Assembly (NCBI RefSeq): GCF_014636865.1
Contig: NZ_BMER01000001.1
Span: 670,718 to 734,717, forward strand
Source: Parapedobacter pyrenivorans
Lineage (GTDB): Bacteria > Bacteroidota > Bacteroidia > Sphingobacteriales > Sphingobacteriaceae
Direction of reading: 5' to 3'
DNA length: 64,000 nucleotides
Made by a program: the position numbers and the translations under genes. Positions 1 through 8,976 of this stretch are shown piece by piece. A model generated the notes under the pieces. That model searched no databases, was not told the DNA's origin, and saw nothing but the letters and a program-made list of their open reading frames with translations. The first letter of the stretch is position 1, and every line of letters begins with the position of its first letter.

Positions 1-1227
1 CCCATCTCCCCAATTGAGTGCATTTCCATCGGCTCCAAACCAGTGTCCCGGGGCGGCAGCCGTACTGTTCGGATTAAGCGTACCGTCGGGTTCGATGGCA
101 TAGTAGGTGATGTCCGAACCCAACTTGCCGACAATCTCGCTGGCAGGTAGTCCAAATACGCCTTCCAGCTCTGTCGGATCGAGGACGGCCGGCGTGGCTG
201 CATATCCCGCGCCTTCGGGCAGTGTCACATCCCGGGTAATCGTAACGACCTTCGCAACGGAACGTCTAACGGAATTCAACTTAAACCGGATAATATGCGT
301 TCCGGGTTTATAAAACCTAGCCGTGGTCGCCGTGTTGATGTTTTTTCCGATATCCACCGCATCACCCATGACGCGATAGTTGGCGACGGGGTTATCGGTG
401 TATTCACTCGCCCCCACGGTGATCCTATTCTTGACCGGATAAACCAATCCTTTAAAATAAGGGTATTCGTAGACGATTGCGGTGTCGGTAAGTTCCTCCG
501 GATGGAATGGCGACCAATCCGCGAAACTGGGCAACATAGCCCGCCGGATCACTTCACCGTCTGCGGGATTGAAGGGCTCACCCTCTTTATCCAACCACAT
601 GTAAATGATCTTATTCTCCGCCGATGGGCGGTGCTCGACCGTGACTGAATACTCGCTGCTGGGCATGGTAGTTGTGGCAGACTCCGATCCGATAACGCTG
701 GTATTGGCCGTTGCCGCAAAAAGCGAATCGGGTTTCATCGGAATGAGATTGATTTCCAGCGCATCTTTATAGATCTTGGTGCCAGATATGTTGCTCACCT
801 GCAAATCAATCGTATAAACACCTGGCGGGATATCTTCCGTAGCCGGAGAAAAGGTCACCTTGCCGCCGATGCTATTCACACCGATCGCAGGGGCCGAGCT
901 CATGCCAATCTTTGCGGCAAGCTGTTCCAAGGTAAGGTCTGCGGCACCGACCTCTGCCAAATACACGGAAAACTCTTTGGATACCAAAAACTCAGGCACC
1001 GCGGACCCCGTCGCTTTATTGCGCACTTCGAGCAGCTCCACCTGCATAGGCGTCGAACTGCCATTGGCAATCAACGGGTCCGTACTAATCGATGTTCCCT
1101 GCACCACCTGTATTTGGGCGACACTGTACCTTAAATGGTCATTTAGGTATCCGATCTGCTCCGGTTTGCACGCTTGCATGAGTACAAACGGAACCAGTAT
1201 CAATCGCCATAATTTTCTCGATTTCAT
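1..1227 (-). CDS. SusE/DUF5007-like lipoprotein with C-terminal DUF4859-type domain (3' end outside window)
   Basis: The minus frame is open from an ATG at 1227 to the window edge, giving at least 409 codons without a stop. The N-terminus is a signal peptide with a lipobox-like MQAC, so Cys20 is the probable lipidation site. The first part (DHLRYSVAQIQVVQG, LLEVRNKATGSAVPEF) resembles the DUF5007-like lipoprotein at 8977-9987. The last part (YYAIEPDGTLN, APGHWFGADGN) matches the C-terminal domain of the next gene and looks like DUF4859. It is the fourth gene of locus 1, 22 bp after the FAS1 lipoprotein. It is probably a surface-exposed accessory protein of the SusCD transporter. The family names are my recognition from motifs; the substrate is unknown. 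Confidence 0.75.
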   Translation of the reverse strand, partial: MKSRKLWRLILVPFVLMQACKPEQIGYLNDHLRYSVAQIQVVQGTSISTDPLIANGSSTPMQVELLEVRNKATGSAVPEFLVSKEFSVYLAEVGAADLTLEQLAAKIGMSSAPAIGVNSIGGKVTFSPATEDIPPGVYTIDLQVSNISGTKIYKDALEINLIPMKPDSLFAATANTSVIGSESATTTMPSSEYSVTVEHRPSAENKIIYMWLDKEGEPFNPADGEVIRRAMLPSFADWSPFHPEELTDTAIVYEYPYFKGLVYPVKNRITVGASEYTDNPVANYRVMGDAVDIGKNINTATTARFYKPGTHIIRFKLNSVRRSVAKVVTITRDVTLPEGAGYAATPAVLDPTELEGVFGLPASEIVGKLGSDITYYAIEPDGTLNPNSTAAAPGHWFGADGNALNWGDG

Positions 1228-1249
1228 ATGATTTAAGATTAAATTCCCG

Positions 1250-2386
1250 CTAAATAATGGTCACATTAAATACGAATTCGGCACGGATCTGCTCATTGCT
1301 TCGATTGGTATACACCATGGCTTGTTTGATCGTGTAGGTGTCACCTACGGCAGACCGATCCGGGAATTGCCCGATGGTGAATGTAAACGACGTTGCCGCA
1401 TATTCAGAAAACAGCCGTGCATCCGCACCCCAGGCTACTACATTACCATTGGCTCCGAACCAGTGTCCCGGTGCATTCGCCGTGGAAGTTCCGTTTAATG
1501 TGCCGTCGGGTTCAATGGCATAGAAGACAATCGAACTACCCAGCAAACCCGGTATTTCGTCCGCTTCCACACCGAATGCATCCGCAATCCAAGCACTCGA
1601 CGCCACGACCGAAGCACCGACGTAAGCACTGGCGGGCTTAAATTTGACGCTGTACGTAAAGCGTATCCCGCCATCTTCCAGATCCTCGATGAATGGGCCG
1701 CTATCGGCAGTCGGATTAAAATCGGCGATAAATGTGTGCCGATTCTCCAATACATTCAATATCGTACCCGAAGCCGTCTTTATGCCCGTCGTCTGGCACA
1801 GTACACGGGTATCTGCCAGGTCATTCCGGTCTACCCGTACACTGCCATCAGGTGCTGTGGCATCAGGCTCACCCCGCACCTTGATGTAATACAGATAATA
1901 GACATCCTGGTAAGACCATGCTCCTTGGGGAACCAACTGCTTATTATAGGCAAACCCATTGATCTCCGTGCCGTTATCCATGGTGGTATAATCGGTTTTT
2001 GCCGTATTCAAGCTATGCTGGCCATCTGTGTAGAGATAAGCCCGCACGGAGTCCACATTGATATCTTCCAGGAAATCGGCAAATTCGTAGGTGGCGTTTT
2101 CATTTTCTTCAAGAACCAAACCACGTTTCAGCTGATAGTACCTCGCAATCGAATAATCCGAAGGTACCCAAAAGGTTTTGGCATTGTTCACCTCGTCTTT
2201 CAGTCCAAAGTGATCGATCACCATCAGTAGCGTATCGAACATGTGGTTCGGGTGCGAGGCGAGGTAATCATATGTGTTTTGGCTGACTTCAGCGGTATGC
2301 AGTCCATCATCTGTCAGGTACGCTGCCTTCTTGCATGCCGAAAACCCGATCAAAACCGCCAGTAAAGTGATATATATGGCTTTCAT
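1250..2386 (-). CDS. Fasciclin (FAS1)-like lipoprotein with C-terminal DUF4859-type domain
   Basis: A 378-aa protein with a lipoprotein signal (FSAC, Cys18). Residues about 30-215 look like a FAS1 domain: NTYDYLASHP, a TFWVPSD box and a closing GTILNVLENRH. Residues about 255-378 form a second domain sharing YAIEPDGTLN and APGHWFGANGN with the preceding partial gene, so I call it DUF4859-like. It lies 18 bp after susD and belongs to the locus 1 operon. FAS1 domains usually serve adhesion or protein binding. In this setting it is likely an outer-membrane accessory lipoprotein. The locus 2 counterpart (10011-10730) has only the FAS1 part. Confidence 0.8.
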   Translation of the reverse strand: MKAIYITLLAVLIGFSACKKAAYLTDDGLHTAEVSQNTYDYLASHPNHMFDTLLMVIDHFGLKDEVNNAKTFWVPSDYSIARYYQLKRGLVLEENENATYEFADFLEDINVDSVRAYLYTDGQHSLNTAKTDYTTMDNGTEINGFAYNKQLVPQGAWSYQDVYYLYYIKVRGEPDATAPDGSVRVDRNDLADTRVLCQTTGIKTASGTILNVLENRHTFIADFNPTADSGPFIEDLEDGGIRFTYSVKFKPASAYVGASVVASSAWIADAFGVEADEIPGLLGSSIVFYAIEPDGTLNGTSTANAPGHWFGANGNVVAWGADARLFSEYAATSFTFTIGQFPDRSAVGDTYTIKQAMVYTNRSNEQIRAEFVFNVTII

Positions 2387-2404
2387 ACTGTATTTCTTAA
2401 TGTG

Positions 2405-3880
2405 TTATAAATTGACCGTAGACCAATAGGCAGTCTGCCGCAACAGCGGATTCAGGTTAAGCAAACTCGGATCGAACGGCCAGATGTATTTCCCCCGGTT
2501 AAACAATTCCTCACTCATCCGGGTGTTATTGAAGGCATAGTCTCCGCTATACTTGTACTGCCTCACCATATCATAGTACCGATGCCCTTCCAAAAACAGT
2601 TCCCGGGCCCGCTCACGGAAAATGGCAGCCGTAAGGTCTCCTTCGCCATCCCACGGTTGCAAACCAGCCTGTGCACGGATTTCATCCAAGATGGTACGGG
2701 CAGTTGCCGCAGCACCGGTCATCGCCAACCCCTCCGCCCGTAAGAGCTTGATATCGGAAAAGCGGAATATGATGATGTTGTTTTTGTAAATCCCTACCGC
2801 ATTGTTTGTTTCATCCGAATAGGTAAGGTTTGCGTATTTATTGCAGATGACAAAGCTATTATTGACCGTGGTATCGTAGGTATATTTCAACCGTTTGTCT
2901 TCTGGTTCGTCAAACAAGCTTTTGATATGCGCCTTTGTGGTGGTTAACTTCGGTGCGGTGTAGGTACGGTGGTATTTGGTACCCGCCAACGTGAAATCAC
3001 CAATCCCTATCCGGGTACCCTCATTGGCGGCACCCTGCGATATTTCGAAAATTCCCTCGGCGGACCGGCCCTCGAAAATCGTGTGGTAAGGGATGCTATC
3101 GCGCGATACATAATAGTACAAGCCGCTTTGGATAACCGAATCGGCAGCTGCCGCGGATGCTTCGTAATTGCCCGTCCATGCCTGTACATGTGCTTCCAAT
3201 GCAAATGCAGCTCCCTTATTGGCCCGCATGGCAAAGTCTGCCGAAGCTAGGTTTTGCCAATCCAACAGTTGCTTGGCTTTTTCAAGATCGGCCAGGGCTT
3301 GCGCAATCACCTCATCCGATGTTGCCGCCGGATGATTTTCCGCATAGATCGGGGCGACCGCTTCGGTAAGTACCGGAACCCCACCCCATATGCGGCTGAT
3401 GTAAAAATAAGTAAATGCGCGCATGTAATAGGCTTCGCCGAGTAGGTAATTCCGCGCACGCTGATTATCAAACACATTGGCATCCATTTCCGGCACATAC
3501 TTGATGACGCGGTTGGCCTGATCGATGACGCGATAGAACAGATCGTACCGCCGAAGCTGGTGCATCGGATTGCCGGTATCGTAAACGGAAAGCGGCAGCC
3601 CCCAGTTCATGCTGACCACATGCTGATAGGGGTACGTGTTTGACGTAGTGAATTCATCCGATGGCATATCGCCATACGCATAGAAGGCGACGCCATTAGC
3701 ACCATTAAATGCGCCACGGAGCAGGGAATACATCCCCGCTACGGCGCTGTTTGCGTCCGCTTGCGTCTTCCAGAAATTTTCATCCGTGGAAACGCTTTTC
3801 GGCGCTAAATCCAAAAAATCCTTGCATGACGTGATAACGAGCATGCTCATAAGAAGTACAACCAATTGATTTCTTTTCAT
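2405..3880 (-). CDS. RagB/SusD family nutrient-uptake outer membrane lipoprotein (locus 1)
   Basis: A 491-aa protein with a lipoprotein signal ending in ITSC, followed by the SusD start KDFLDLAPKS. The TPR-rich core (ANRVIKYVPEMDAN, GEAYYMRAFTYF) and the C-terminal RARELFLEGHRYYDMVR signature are typical of the SusD family. SusD proteins cap the SusC barrel at the cell surface and bind the substrate. The gene starts 12 bp after susC, the usual order and spacing of such a pair. The substrate cannot be told from the sequence. Confidence 0.95.
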   Translation of the reverse strand: MKRNQLVVLLMSMLVITSCKDFLDLAPKSVSTDENFWKTQADANSAVAGMYSLLRGAFNGANGVAFYAYGDMPSDEFTTSNTYPYQHVVSMNWGLPLSVYDTGNPMHQLRRYDLFYRVIDQANRVIKYVPEMDANVFDNQRARNYLLGEAYYMRAFTYFYISRIWGGVPVLTEAVAPIYAENHPAATSDEVIAQALADLEKAKQLLDWQNLASADFAMRANKGAAFALEAHVQAWTGNYEASAAAADSVIQSGLYYYVSRDSIPYHTIFEGRSAEGIFEISQGAANEGTRIGIGDFTLAGTKYHRTYTAPKLTTTKAHIKSLFDEPEDKRLKYTYDTTVNNSFVICNKYANLTYSDETNNAVGIYKNNIIIFRFSDIKLLRAEGLAMTGAAATARTILDEIRAQAGLQPWDGEGDLTAAIFRERARELFLEGHRYYDMVRQYKYSGDYAFNNTRMSEELFNRGKYIWPFDPSLLNLNPLLRQTAYWSTVNL

Positions 3881-3892
3881 GACCTCTTTCTC

Positions 3893-6800
3893 CTATAAAG
3901 TAATATCCAAACCAAATGTCCATTTCTTGGGTATCGGGTACCCATTTCCCGTTGAATACCCATTCGCTTCAACAGCCTCTGGATCCGGCACGGTAGACCA
4001 TGAAAAGATGGCGATGTTGTCTAAAACCGCGTAAAGCCGTACCGAACTCATCCCGAACCGTTTCGAAAAAGCCTGGGGCACCGTATAGCCCGCCCGTACG
4101 TTTTTGATCCGGATAAAGCTGGCGTTCTCTACGAAGGTACTGTTGGCGATATGCCAATTATCCACCGTGTTGTGGAACAAGGAGGGGAACCTGGTCTGAT
4201 CACCCGGCTTCATCCAGAAATCGGCCATCGTAAAATCTCCGGCAATAGCGGAGTTGGGCCCCCACGTATTGAACAACGTGGCAGAACCGGCATCCTGCAG
4301 CTTGTCCGACAGGTAACCGTTCCAGAGCGTGCGACCGAAAATGAAGGTGGTCAGTGCCGATAGCGACCAATTTTTGTACGTAAAGGTGTGGGTCATCCCG
4401 CCCATGAAATCGGGGTTAGGGTCGCCCATATCCACTTTGTCATTTTCGTCGATGCTGTAGTCCCCATTCATATCCAGACGCCTAGGATCGCCGGCCTGGT
4501 ACATGGTTCCACCATAATGCCGCATCCGGTCACCGGTGAGCGGATTAACGGGTACATCTTCATTGGTCGCATATACCCCATCGACTTTCCATACCTTAAA
4601 GGGGTACAGTGGCTGCCCGACATTCAGCGTACGTTCCATCCACGGCGGGCCGACTTTGATTTCCTGCCCTCCATTCGGTAGCCTGGTCACATAGTTTCGG
4701 TTATAGGAAATATTGAAATTAGTGTTCCACTGAAAGGTTGAGCGTGGCGACATGTTGCGCGAATTGAGGGTTAGCTCAACGCCCGAGTTGCGCACACTGA
4801 TAAAATTGGTGGAAATGTTCGAATAGCCGGAAGTCGCAGGCATCTGCAAGCCATACACCAAATCCTTGGAATCACGGATGTAATAATCGGCGTTGATGGC
4901 TATCCGGTCATTCAACAAATTCAGGTCGACGCCCGCATTGAATTGCGGGGAGCGTTCCCACTTGATGGTCGCCGATGTCGCATCGCTGTTATAGTTGGGA
5001 TAGTTGACATTGACGCCATTGTAGGTAAACTGACTTATTTCCAAACCATTATCTGTATTTTGACTGCCTGGCAAACCATTGTCGATGACCGATCCATAAT
5101 AAGCGCCGCTATAAGCCAACATGGTGTAGTGGGCATACTCCGAACCCGGATCCCGGCCAGTGAGGCCGTAGCTACCCCGGATCTTGAAGTAGGAAATAAA
5201 GCTTGTCCAGCCCTTGAAGAATTCCTCTTCGGTCAACGTCCACCCCGCTGAAATGGAAGGGAAGATACCCCACCGATTATCCGCATTATAACGGGATGAA
5301 GCGTCCATCCGATAACTTGCGGAAATCAGGTATCTGTCTTTATAATCATAACCGAATCGACCGAATACCGACATCCGCGAACGTTCCGCGATGTTCGAAT
5401 TGCCCGACAGGTTTGGACCAGGACCAACTCCAGTGACGGTCTTGATCGCTTCATTGTTATCGCTCCTGCCCCGCAAGTAGTTGTAATTGGCCACGTTCTT
5501 TTCCAAACCGTAACCCAATACACCCGAGACGGTATGCGCGTCATTTAGGGTTTTCGCATAGTTAACGTAACTTTCCCATTCCCAGCGGCGGTTTTGATTC
5601 ACCCAATTTTGAGCGATATTCTGGTTTCCCGTCAGCAGCTTCGGCCGATACAGGTCGCGGGTATTGTTGTTCACATTGAAAGAAAACTGAGACCGTAGGG
5701 ACAATTCGGGGACCAAAAACTCCTGAATCGTGCCCGCGATATTACCGTTGATACTGGTACTGCGGTCGTCATCCAACAATCCGTCATATCGACCCGTATA
5801 CACTTGCTCCTCCAAATCCGTAATCTGCCAAAATGACGAAGGGAATCCCCAAGTGGAGAACGGATATTTCGAACCATCTCCCGAACCATGTTTAGCTTTC
5901 GTAAAGCCCGCGAATATATTCGTCTCAAACTGGAGATTCTTCATGGGATTTACCTGAAGCAAGAGCCGAGGCGTCAAGCTTTGATTCTCGTAGCCCATCA
6001 TGACCCCCTCTTCGTAATAGTGCTGGGCCGAAATACGATAAAGAAATTTCTCCATCGTCGCACCGATACTGACATTGACATTGGTAATCGGCGCCGATTG
6101 CAAAAACAACCCCTGCCAATCCGTAGCTTGGTTATAGCCGGGATTCAAGCTGTCGGTCAGCATCTGGTGAATCTGCCCGTTCGAGAACCAATCGTATTCC
6201 CCGCCGGCATAAAGCAATCCCATTTTCATCCGGCGCTCCGCGGCTCCAACGGTAATCGGTTTCATCGCAGGCCGGCTAGAAATGCCCGTATACGCCGCGA
6301 TGCGAACCTCAGGTGTCCCTAACGCCGGCCGTTTCGTTTTGACGATAATCACCCCATTCGCCGCCCGGGCACCATAGATAGCCGAAGCTGATGCATCTTT
6401 CAGGATATCCACGGATTCGATATCATTCGGATTGATCGCCTGCAAGGGACTAGCATCGCCATAGGCCGCACGAATGTCGCTTACGTCATAAATAATCCCG
6501 TCGATGACGTAGAGTGGCGCTTGCAGCTGGTTATCCGCCAAGCCGAGGTTGCTGGATCCGCGGATGTTCACGATGTTGTTCGTCCCCGGTTCGCCCGACG
6601 TGCTCATTACAGCCAGACCAGCGACGCGTCCTTGCAGCATGGCATCAAAAGTAGCGTAGGGTGTATTCTCGAAATCCTTCCCCTTGACACTGGATACCGC
6701 CCCGGTCATCTTCCGCCGTTGAACGTCCTGATAGCCAACAACCACCACCTCATCCAGACTGGAAGCATCTTCCTTGAGCGTGATGTCCAAATTGGGATTA

Positions 6801-7081
6801 CTGCTGGTGGCTTCCCGCTCTTGGGGATGGAATCCGACATAGGAGAAAATAATCGCATTGCCCGGGGCGCTAAGTGTAATCACGAACTTCCCCAGGTCAT
6901 TCGTTATTACCGTATTGGAGCTCCCCTTCTCTTTTACTGTCACGCCTGCCAGTGGGGTCCCTCGTTCGTCTCTCACTGTACCCGATACAGACAGTTGCTG
7001 AGCAAAAACATTTGGAACACCCGACAGCAGATAAAGCATGAGCAGCGTGCATGGAATCTTTATTAAATGCAGACTTTTCAT
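3893..7081 (-). CDS. SusC/RagA family TonB-linked outer membrane transporter (locus 1)
   Basis: A 1062-aa protein with a signal peptide and an N-terminal carboxypeptidase-regulatory-like domain (SGTVRDERGTPLAGVTVKEK). A TonB box (LDEVVVVGYQ), the plug domain (GRVAGLAVMSTSGEPG, SASAIYGARAANGVIIVKTK) and a large beta-barrel ending in GLDITL follow. It imports large substrates through the outer membrane using TonB/ExbBD energy, with the adjacent SusD as lid. It is the first gene of locus 1. The promoter-like site lies about 340 bp upstream, implying a long 5' leader. No FecR-type sigma/anti-sigma pair is next to it. Confidence 0.96.
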   Translation of the reverse strand: MKSLHLIKIPCTLLMLYLLSGVPNVFAQQLSVSGTVRDERGTPLAGVTVKEKGSSNTVITNDLGKFVITLSAPGNAIIFSYVGFHPQEREATSSNPNLDITLKEDASSLDEVVVVGYQDVQRRKMTGAVSSVKGKDFENTPYATFDAMLQGRVAGLAVMSTSGEPGTNNIVNIRGSSNLGLADNQLQAPLYVIDGIIYDVSDIRAAYGDASPLQAINPNDIESVDILKDASASAIYGARAANGVIIVKTKRPALGTPEVRIAAYTGISSRPAMKPITVGAAERRMKMGLLYAGGEYDWFSNGQIHQMLTDSLNPGYNQATDWQGLFLQSAPITNVNVSIGATMEKFLYRISAQHYYEEGVMMGYENQSLTPRLLLQVNPMKNLQFETNIFAGFTKAKHGSGDGSKYPFSTWGFPSSFWQITDLEEQVYTGRYDGLLDDDRSTSINGNIAGTIQEFLVPELSLRSQFSFNVNNNTRDLYRPKLLTGNQNIAQNWVNQNRRWEWESYVNYAKTLNDAHTVSGVLGYGLEKNVANYNYLRGRSDNNEAIKTVTGVGPGPNLSGNSNIAERSRMSVFGRFGYDYKDRYLISASYRMDASSRYNADNRWGIFPSISAGWTLTEEEFFKGWTSFISYFKIRGSYGLTGRDPGSEYAHYTMLAYSGAYYGSVIDNGLPGSQNTDNGLEISQFTYNGVNVNYPNYNSDATSATIKWERSPQFNAGVDLNLLNDRIAINADYYIRDSKDLVYGLQMPATSGYSNISTNFISVRNSGVELTLNSRNMSPRSTFQWNTNFNISYNRNYVTRLPNGGQEIKVGPPWMERTLNVGQPLYPFKVWKVDGVYATNEDVPVNPLTGDRMRHYGGTMYQAGDPRRLDMNGDYSIDENDKVDMGDPNPDFMGGMTHTFTYKNWSLSALTTFIFGRTLWNGYLSDKLQDAGSATLFNTWGPNSAIAGDFTMADFWMKPGDQTRFPSLFHNTVDNWHIANSTFVENASFIRIKNVRAGYTVPQAFSKRFGMSSVRLYAVLDNIAIFSWSTVPDPEAVEANGYSTGNGYPIPKKWTFGLDITL

Positions 7082-7428
7082 TTTTTGATTGATTGGTTAA
7101 TTGATAAATACATGGTTAGTTAATTTATTTATACACCATTGAAAGGACTAAGCATCCACAGTTGACCTCCGGACAAGTTCCTGATCTTCTCACGTATAGT
7201 CACCCACTAATGAAATGTATGTTAAACACTTATTATAGTAGCCCGATAATGTTATCATCAGATTTAAGATTTCATTGTCTACTTCAGCTCCGTTACTGTA
7301 ACCTATATTGGCTACGTATTTTGGAAACATCCGCTCGCGGGCGGAATCTTCCATTAAAAAGTGACCTCAATGCTTGTTGGTCTATAGTTTGGTTATTAAA
7401 TAAAATGTCACAACGACATCTTATAATA
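7082..7428 (-). other. Untranslated leader of locus 1 susC
   Basis: About 345 nt between the predicted start of transcription and the susC start codon. I see no convincing gene here; the plus-strand reading frame at 7162-7497 is not protein-like and crosses the promoter. I could not recognise a riboswitch or small RNA. It is AT-rich in its 5' part. Confidence 0.4.
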
Positions 7429-7493
7429 CAAATATATAGTGTGTTTTGTTACCTAGCTAACCGCATATTAACAAATACCTGTCGTAAATTAAC
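7429..7493 (-). promoter_or_regulatory. Promoter and shared 37-bp operator-like element of locus 1
   Basis: On the minus strand TATATTTG (7429-7436) fits the Bacteroidota -7 consensus TAnnTTTG exactly. Twenty bases upstream begins a 37-bp element (7457-7493). It contains, in minus-strand order, GTTAATTTACG, then GTTAATATGCGGTTAG. The same element at the same spacing stands before locus 3 susC and the GH127 gene. Against the locus 3 copy 28 of 37 bases are identical. GTTA-type repeats begin at element positions 1, 22 and 33, close to whole helical turns, which suits direct-repeat binding by an AraC-type or response-regulator protein (inference). Confidence 0.7.
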
Positions 7494-7529
7494 ATAGGCG
7501 GAAAAATCCACCTATGTTAATTTACGACA
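7480..7529. repeat. Perfect 19-bp inverted repeat between loci 2 and 1
   Basis: The arms 7480-7498 and 7511-7529 are exact reverse complements (19 bp each) around a 12-nt spacer. The inner arm overlaps the distal part of the 37-bp element of locus 1, so part of that element is present a second time in inverted orientation. The repeat also lies about 40 bp beyond the last gene of locus 2. It could act as a terminator hairpin for that operon, although there is no T-run after it, or as a duplicated regulator site. Confidence 0.85.
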
Positions 7530-7567
7530 TACTTTTCAAATCATGTCTTACGATAGAATTTAATGGG

Positions 7568-8923
7568 CTAGGTTGACTCAGCGACAGTCGTTCCGGACAG
7601 CTTAATTTGATAAGGCCACCGTTCTTCCTTTGGCGCCTCAGCCTGCTGCCCCCTACGGCGCATCGGAAGCGACCAATGCTCGGTTGGCGCACCCATGACG
7701 ACTAGCCAAAGGTACTGGGTACCCTTTGGCACCTTAAACGTCGTCGTACCATCGGCGGCAGATTGTGTTTTGCCGTAGACGCGCTTGCCACTGGCGGTGT
7801 ATGCGACAAATCCATACCGCCAACCGGCTTTATCTACATTGTATGAAGTATATCCATCATGGCCGGCCAGGCCTTTGAATTGTAATTTCACCTTACTACC
7901 AGGCTTGGGCACTTCGAGTCTGATACCGTTATAGCCATAGTTCTGCGGGCATTTCGAACTGTCAATACGATGCCAACCGTTACCCATATCGACTAAGGAT
8001 GTGAAATGCTGGTTGGCATATGGACTGGCCACATCGCGGATACGGTCCATATCCCAAGTGATGAACCGGCGGCTCGCATCGAATAGTTCATCATTAAAAT
8101 CCGATTGATTAACAGTGTTCAGCCGTTTGTAGGTCATCACTGCGTCCTCACCCTCAACGGACTCACGCCACAGCCTGGAAACGAAGTCCTTCCCATGCTT
8201 GCTCGACCAGTATTCGAGCACATACGGCGTATGGTACATATTGGTGGGGTGTAGCAAAGCGAAGTGCGTTTTTTCCATAAAACTCACCAGGTGATAATTT
8301 TCGAACGTCATCCATTCGGGGTATACCTGCCACAGCATGTACTGTGAAGTCATTTCTGCCATCGACCCATGGGCTCCGTTCGCACCATCGGCACGGACCA
8401 AAAACTGGAACGAATGTCCCAATTCATGTGCCAGTGTGGCATATGGTGCCTTATTGATCCGGCCCGGAGGCGTCCAGAATATCCCTACATTTTCGCTTCC
8501 ACCACCGAATGCGGTACCGCCCCCGTCCTCACTGCCTATCACATACACTAAAATTTTATACTTGTCCGTCCATGAGCTTCCACGATCGGCAAATTTGAGT
8601 GTATCGATAAAAAAGCCATAGAATCGCTCCGCTTCGGCCAGTGCTTCCTTCAGATTAAACCGCATGGCCGGATTCGGATTCGTCATCGGGTCATCACCAT
8701 ATTGCTTTGACCAAAACGCGGCGAAATTCGGCGTTTCGACCATCCGTTGGTAGCTGAATTCGCTGTTGTTGTCGTTATAATCGTTGCTATCCGGTACGCG
8801 GTATACCTTGGTGGGGATATACAGTTCTTTTGAGTCAGCCTGCAATGATTGTTGCGCCTTTGCCAGACAACCCACTAAAACTAATCCGATAATTAGTATC
8901 ACGTTTTTCCTTGCTCGGTTCAT
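7568..8923 (-). CDS. Secreted HExxH-motif protein, putative metallopeptidase (DUF6055-like)
   Basis: A 451-aa protein with a signal peptide ending near AKAQQ. The core contains ATLAHELGHSFQFL, so His166-Glu167-His170 form a gluzincin-like zinc motif, preceded by a Gly-rich stretch (EDGGGTAFGGGSENVG). The C-terminal part (about 310-440) looks like a beta-sandwich domain (VPKGTQYLWLVVMGAP). The layout resembles proteins called DUF6055, but I am not certain of the family. It is the last gene of locus 2, 53 bp after the DUF5007-like gene. A peptidase here suggests that locus 2 also handles a protein or glycoprotein; activity is inferred from the motif only. Confidence 0.65.
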   Translation of the reverse strand: MNRARKNVILIIGLVLVGCLAKAQQSLQADSKELYIPTKVYRVPDSNDYNDNNSEFSYQRMVETPNFAAFWSKQYGDDPMTNPNPAMRFNLKEALAEAERFYGFFIDTLKFADRGSSWTDKYKILVYVIGSEDGGGTAFGGGSENVGIFWTPPGRINKAPYATLAHELGHSFQFLVRADGANGAHGSMAEMTSQYMLWQVYPEWMTFENYHLVSFMEKTHFALLHPTNMYHTPYVLEYWSSKHGKDFVSRLWRESVEGEDAVMTYKRLNTVNQSDFNDELFDASRRFITWDMDRIRDVASPYANQHFTSLVDMGNGWHRIDSSKCPQNYGYNGIRLEVPKPGSKVKLQFKGLAGHDGYTSYNVDKAGWRYGFVAYTASGKRVYGKTQSAADGTTTFKVPKGTQYLWLVVMGAPTEHWSLPMRRRGQQAEAPKEERWPYQIKLSGTTVAEST

Positions 8924-8976
8924 ATCATTGTCAATTAAAAAGACAACCGTTAAAGACTTGAGTTTGCTACACTTAC

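Noticed and set aside
7162-7497. 111-codon plus-strand reading frame in the gap before locus 1
   Set aside because: It crosses the promoter and inverted repeat, has unusual composition and no recognisable motif; it is probably chance.
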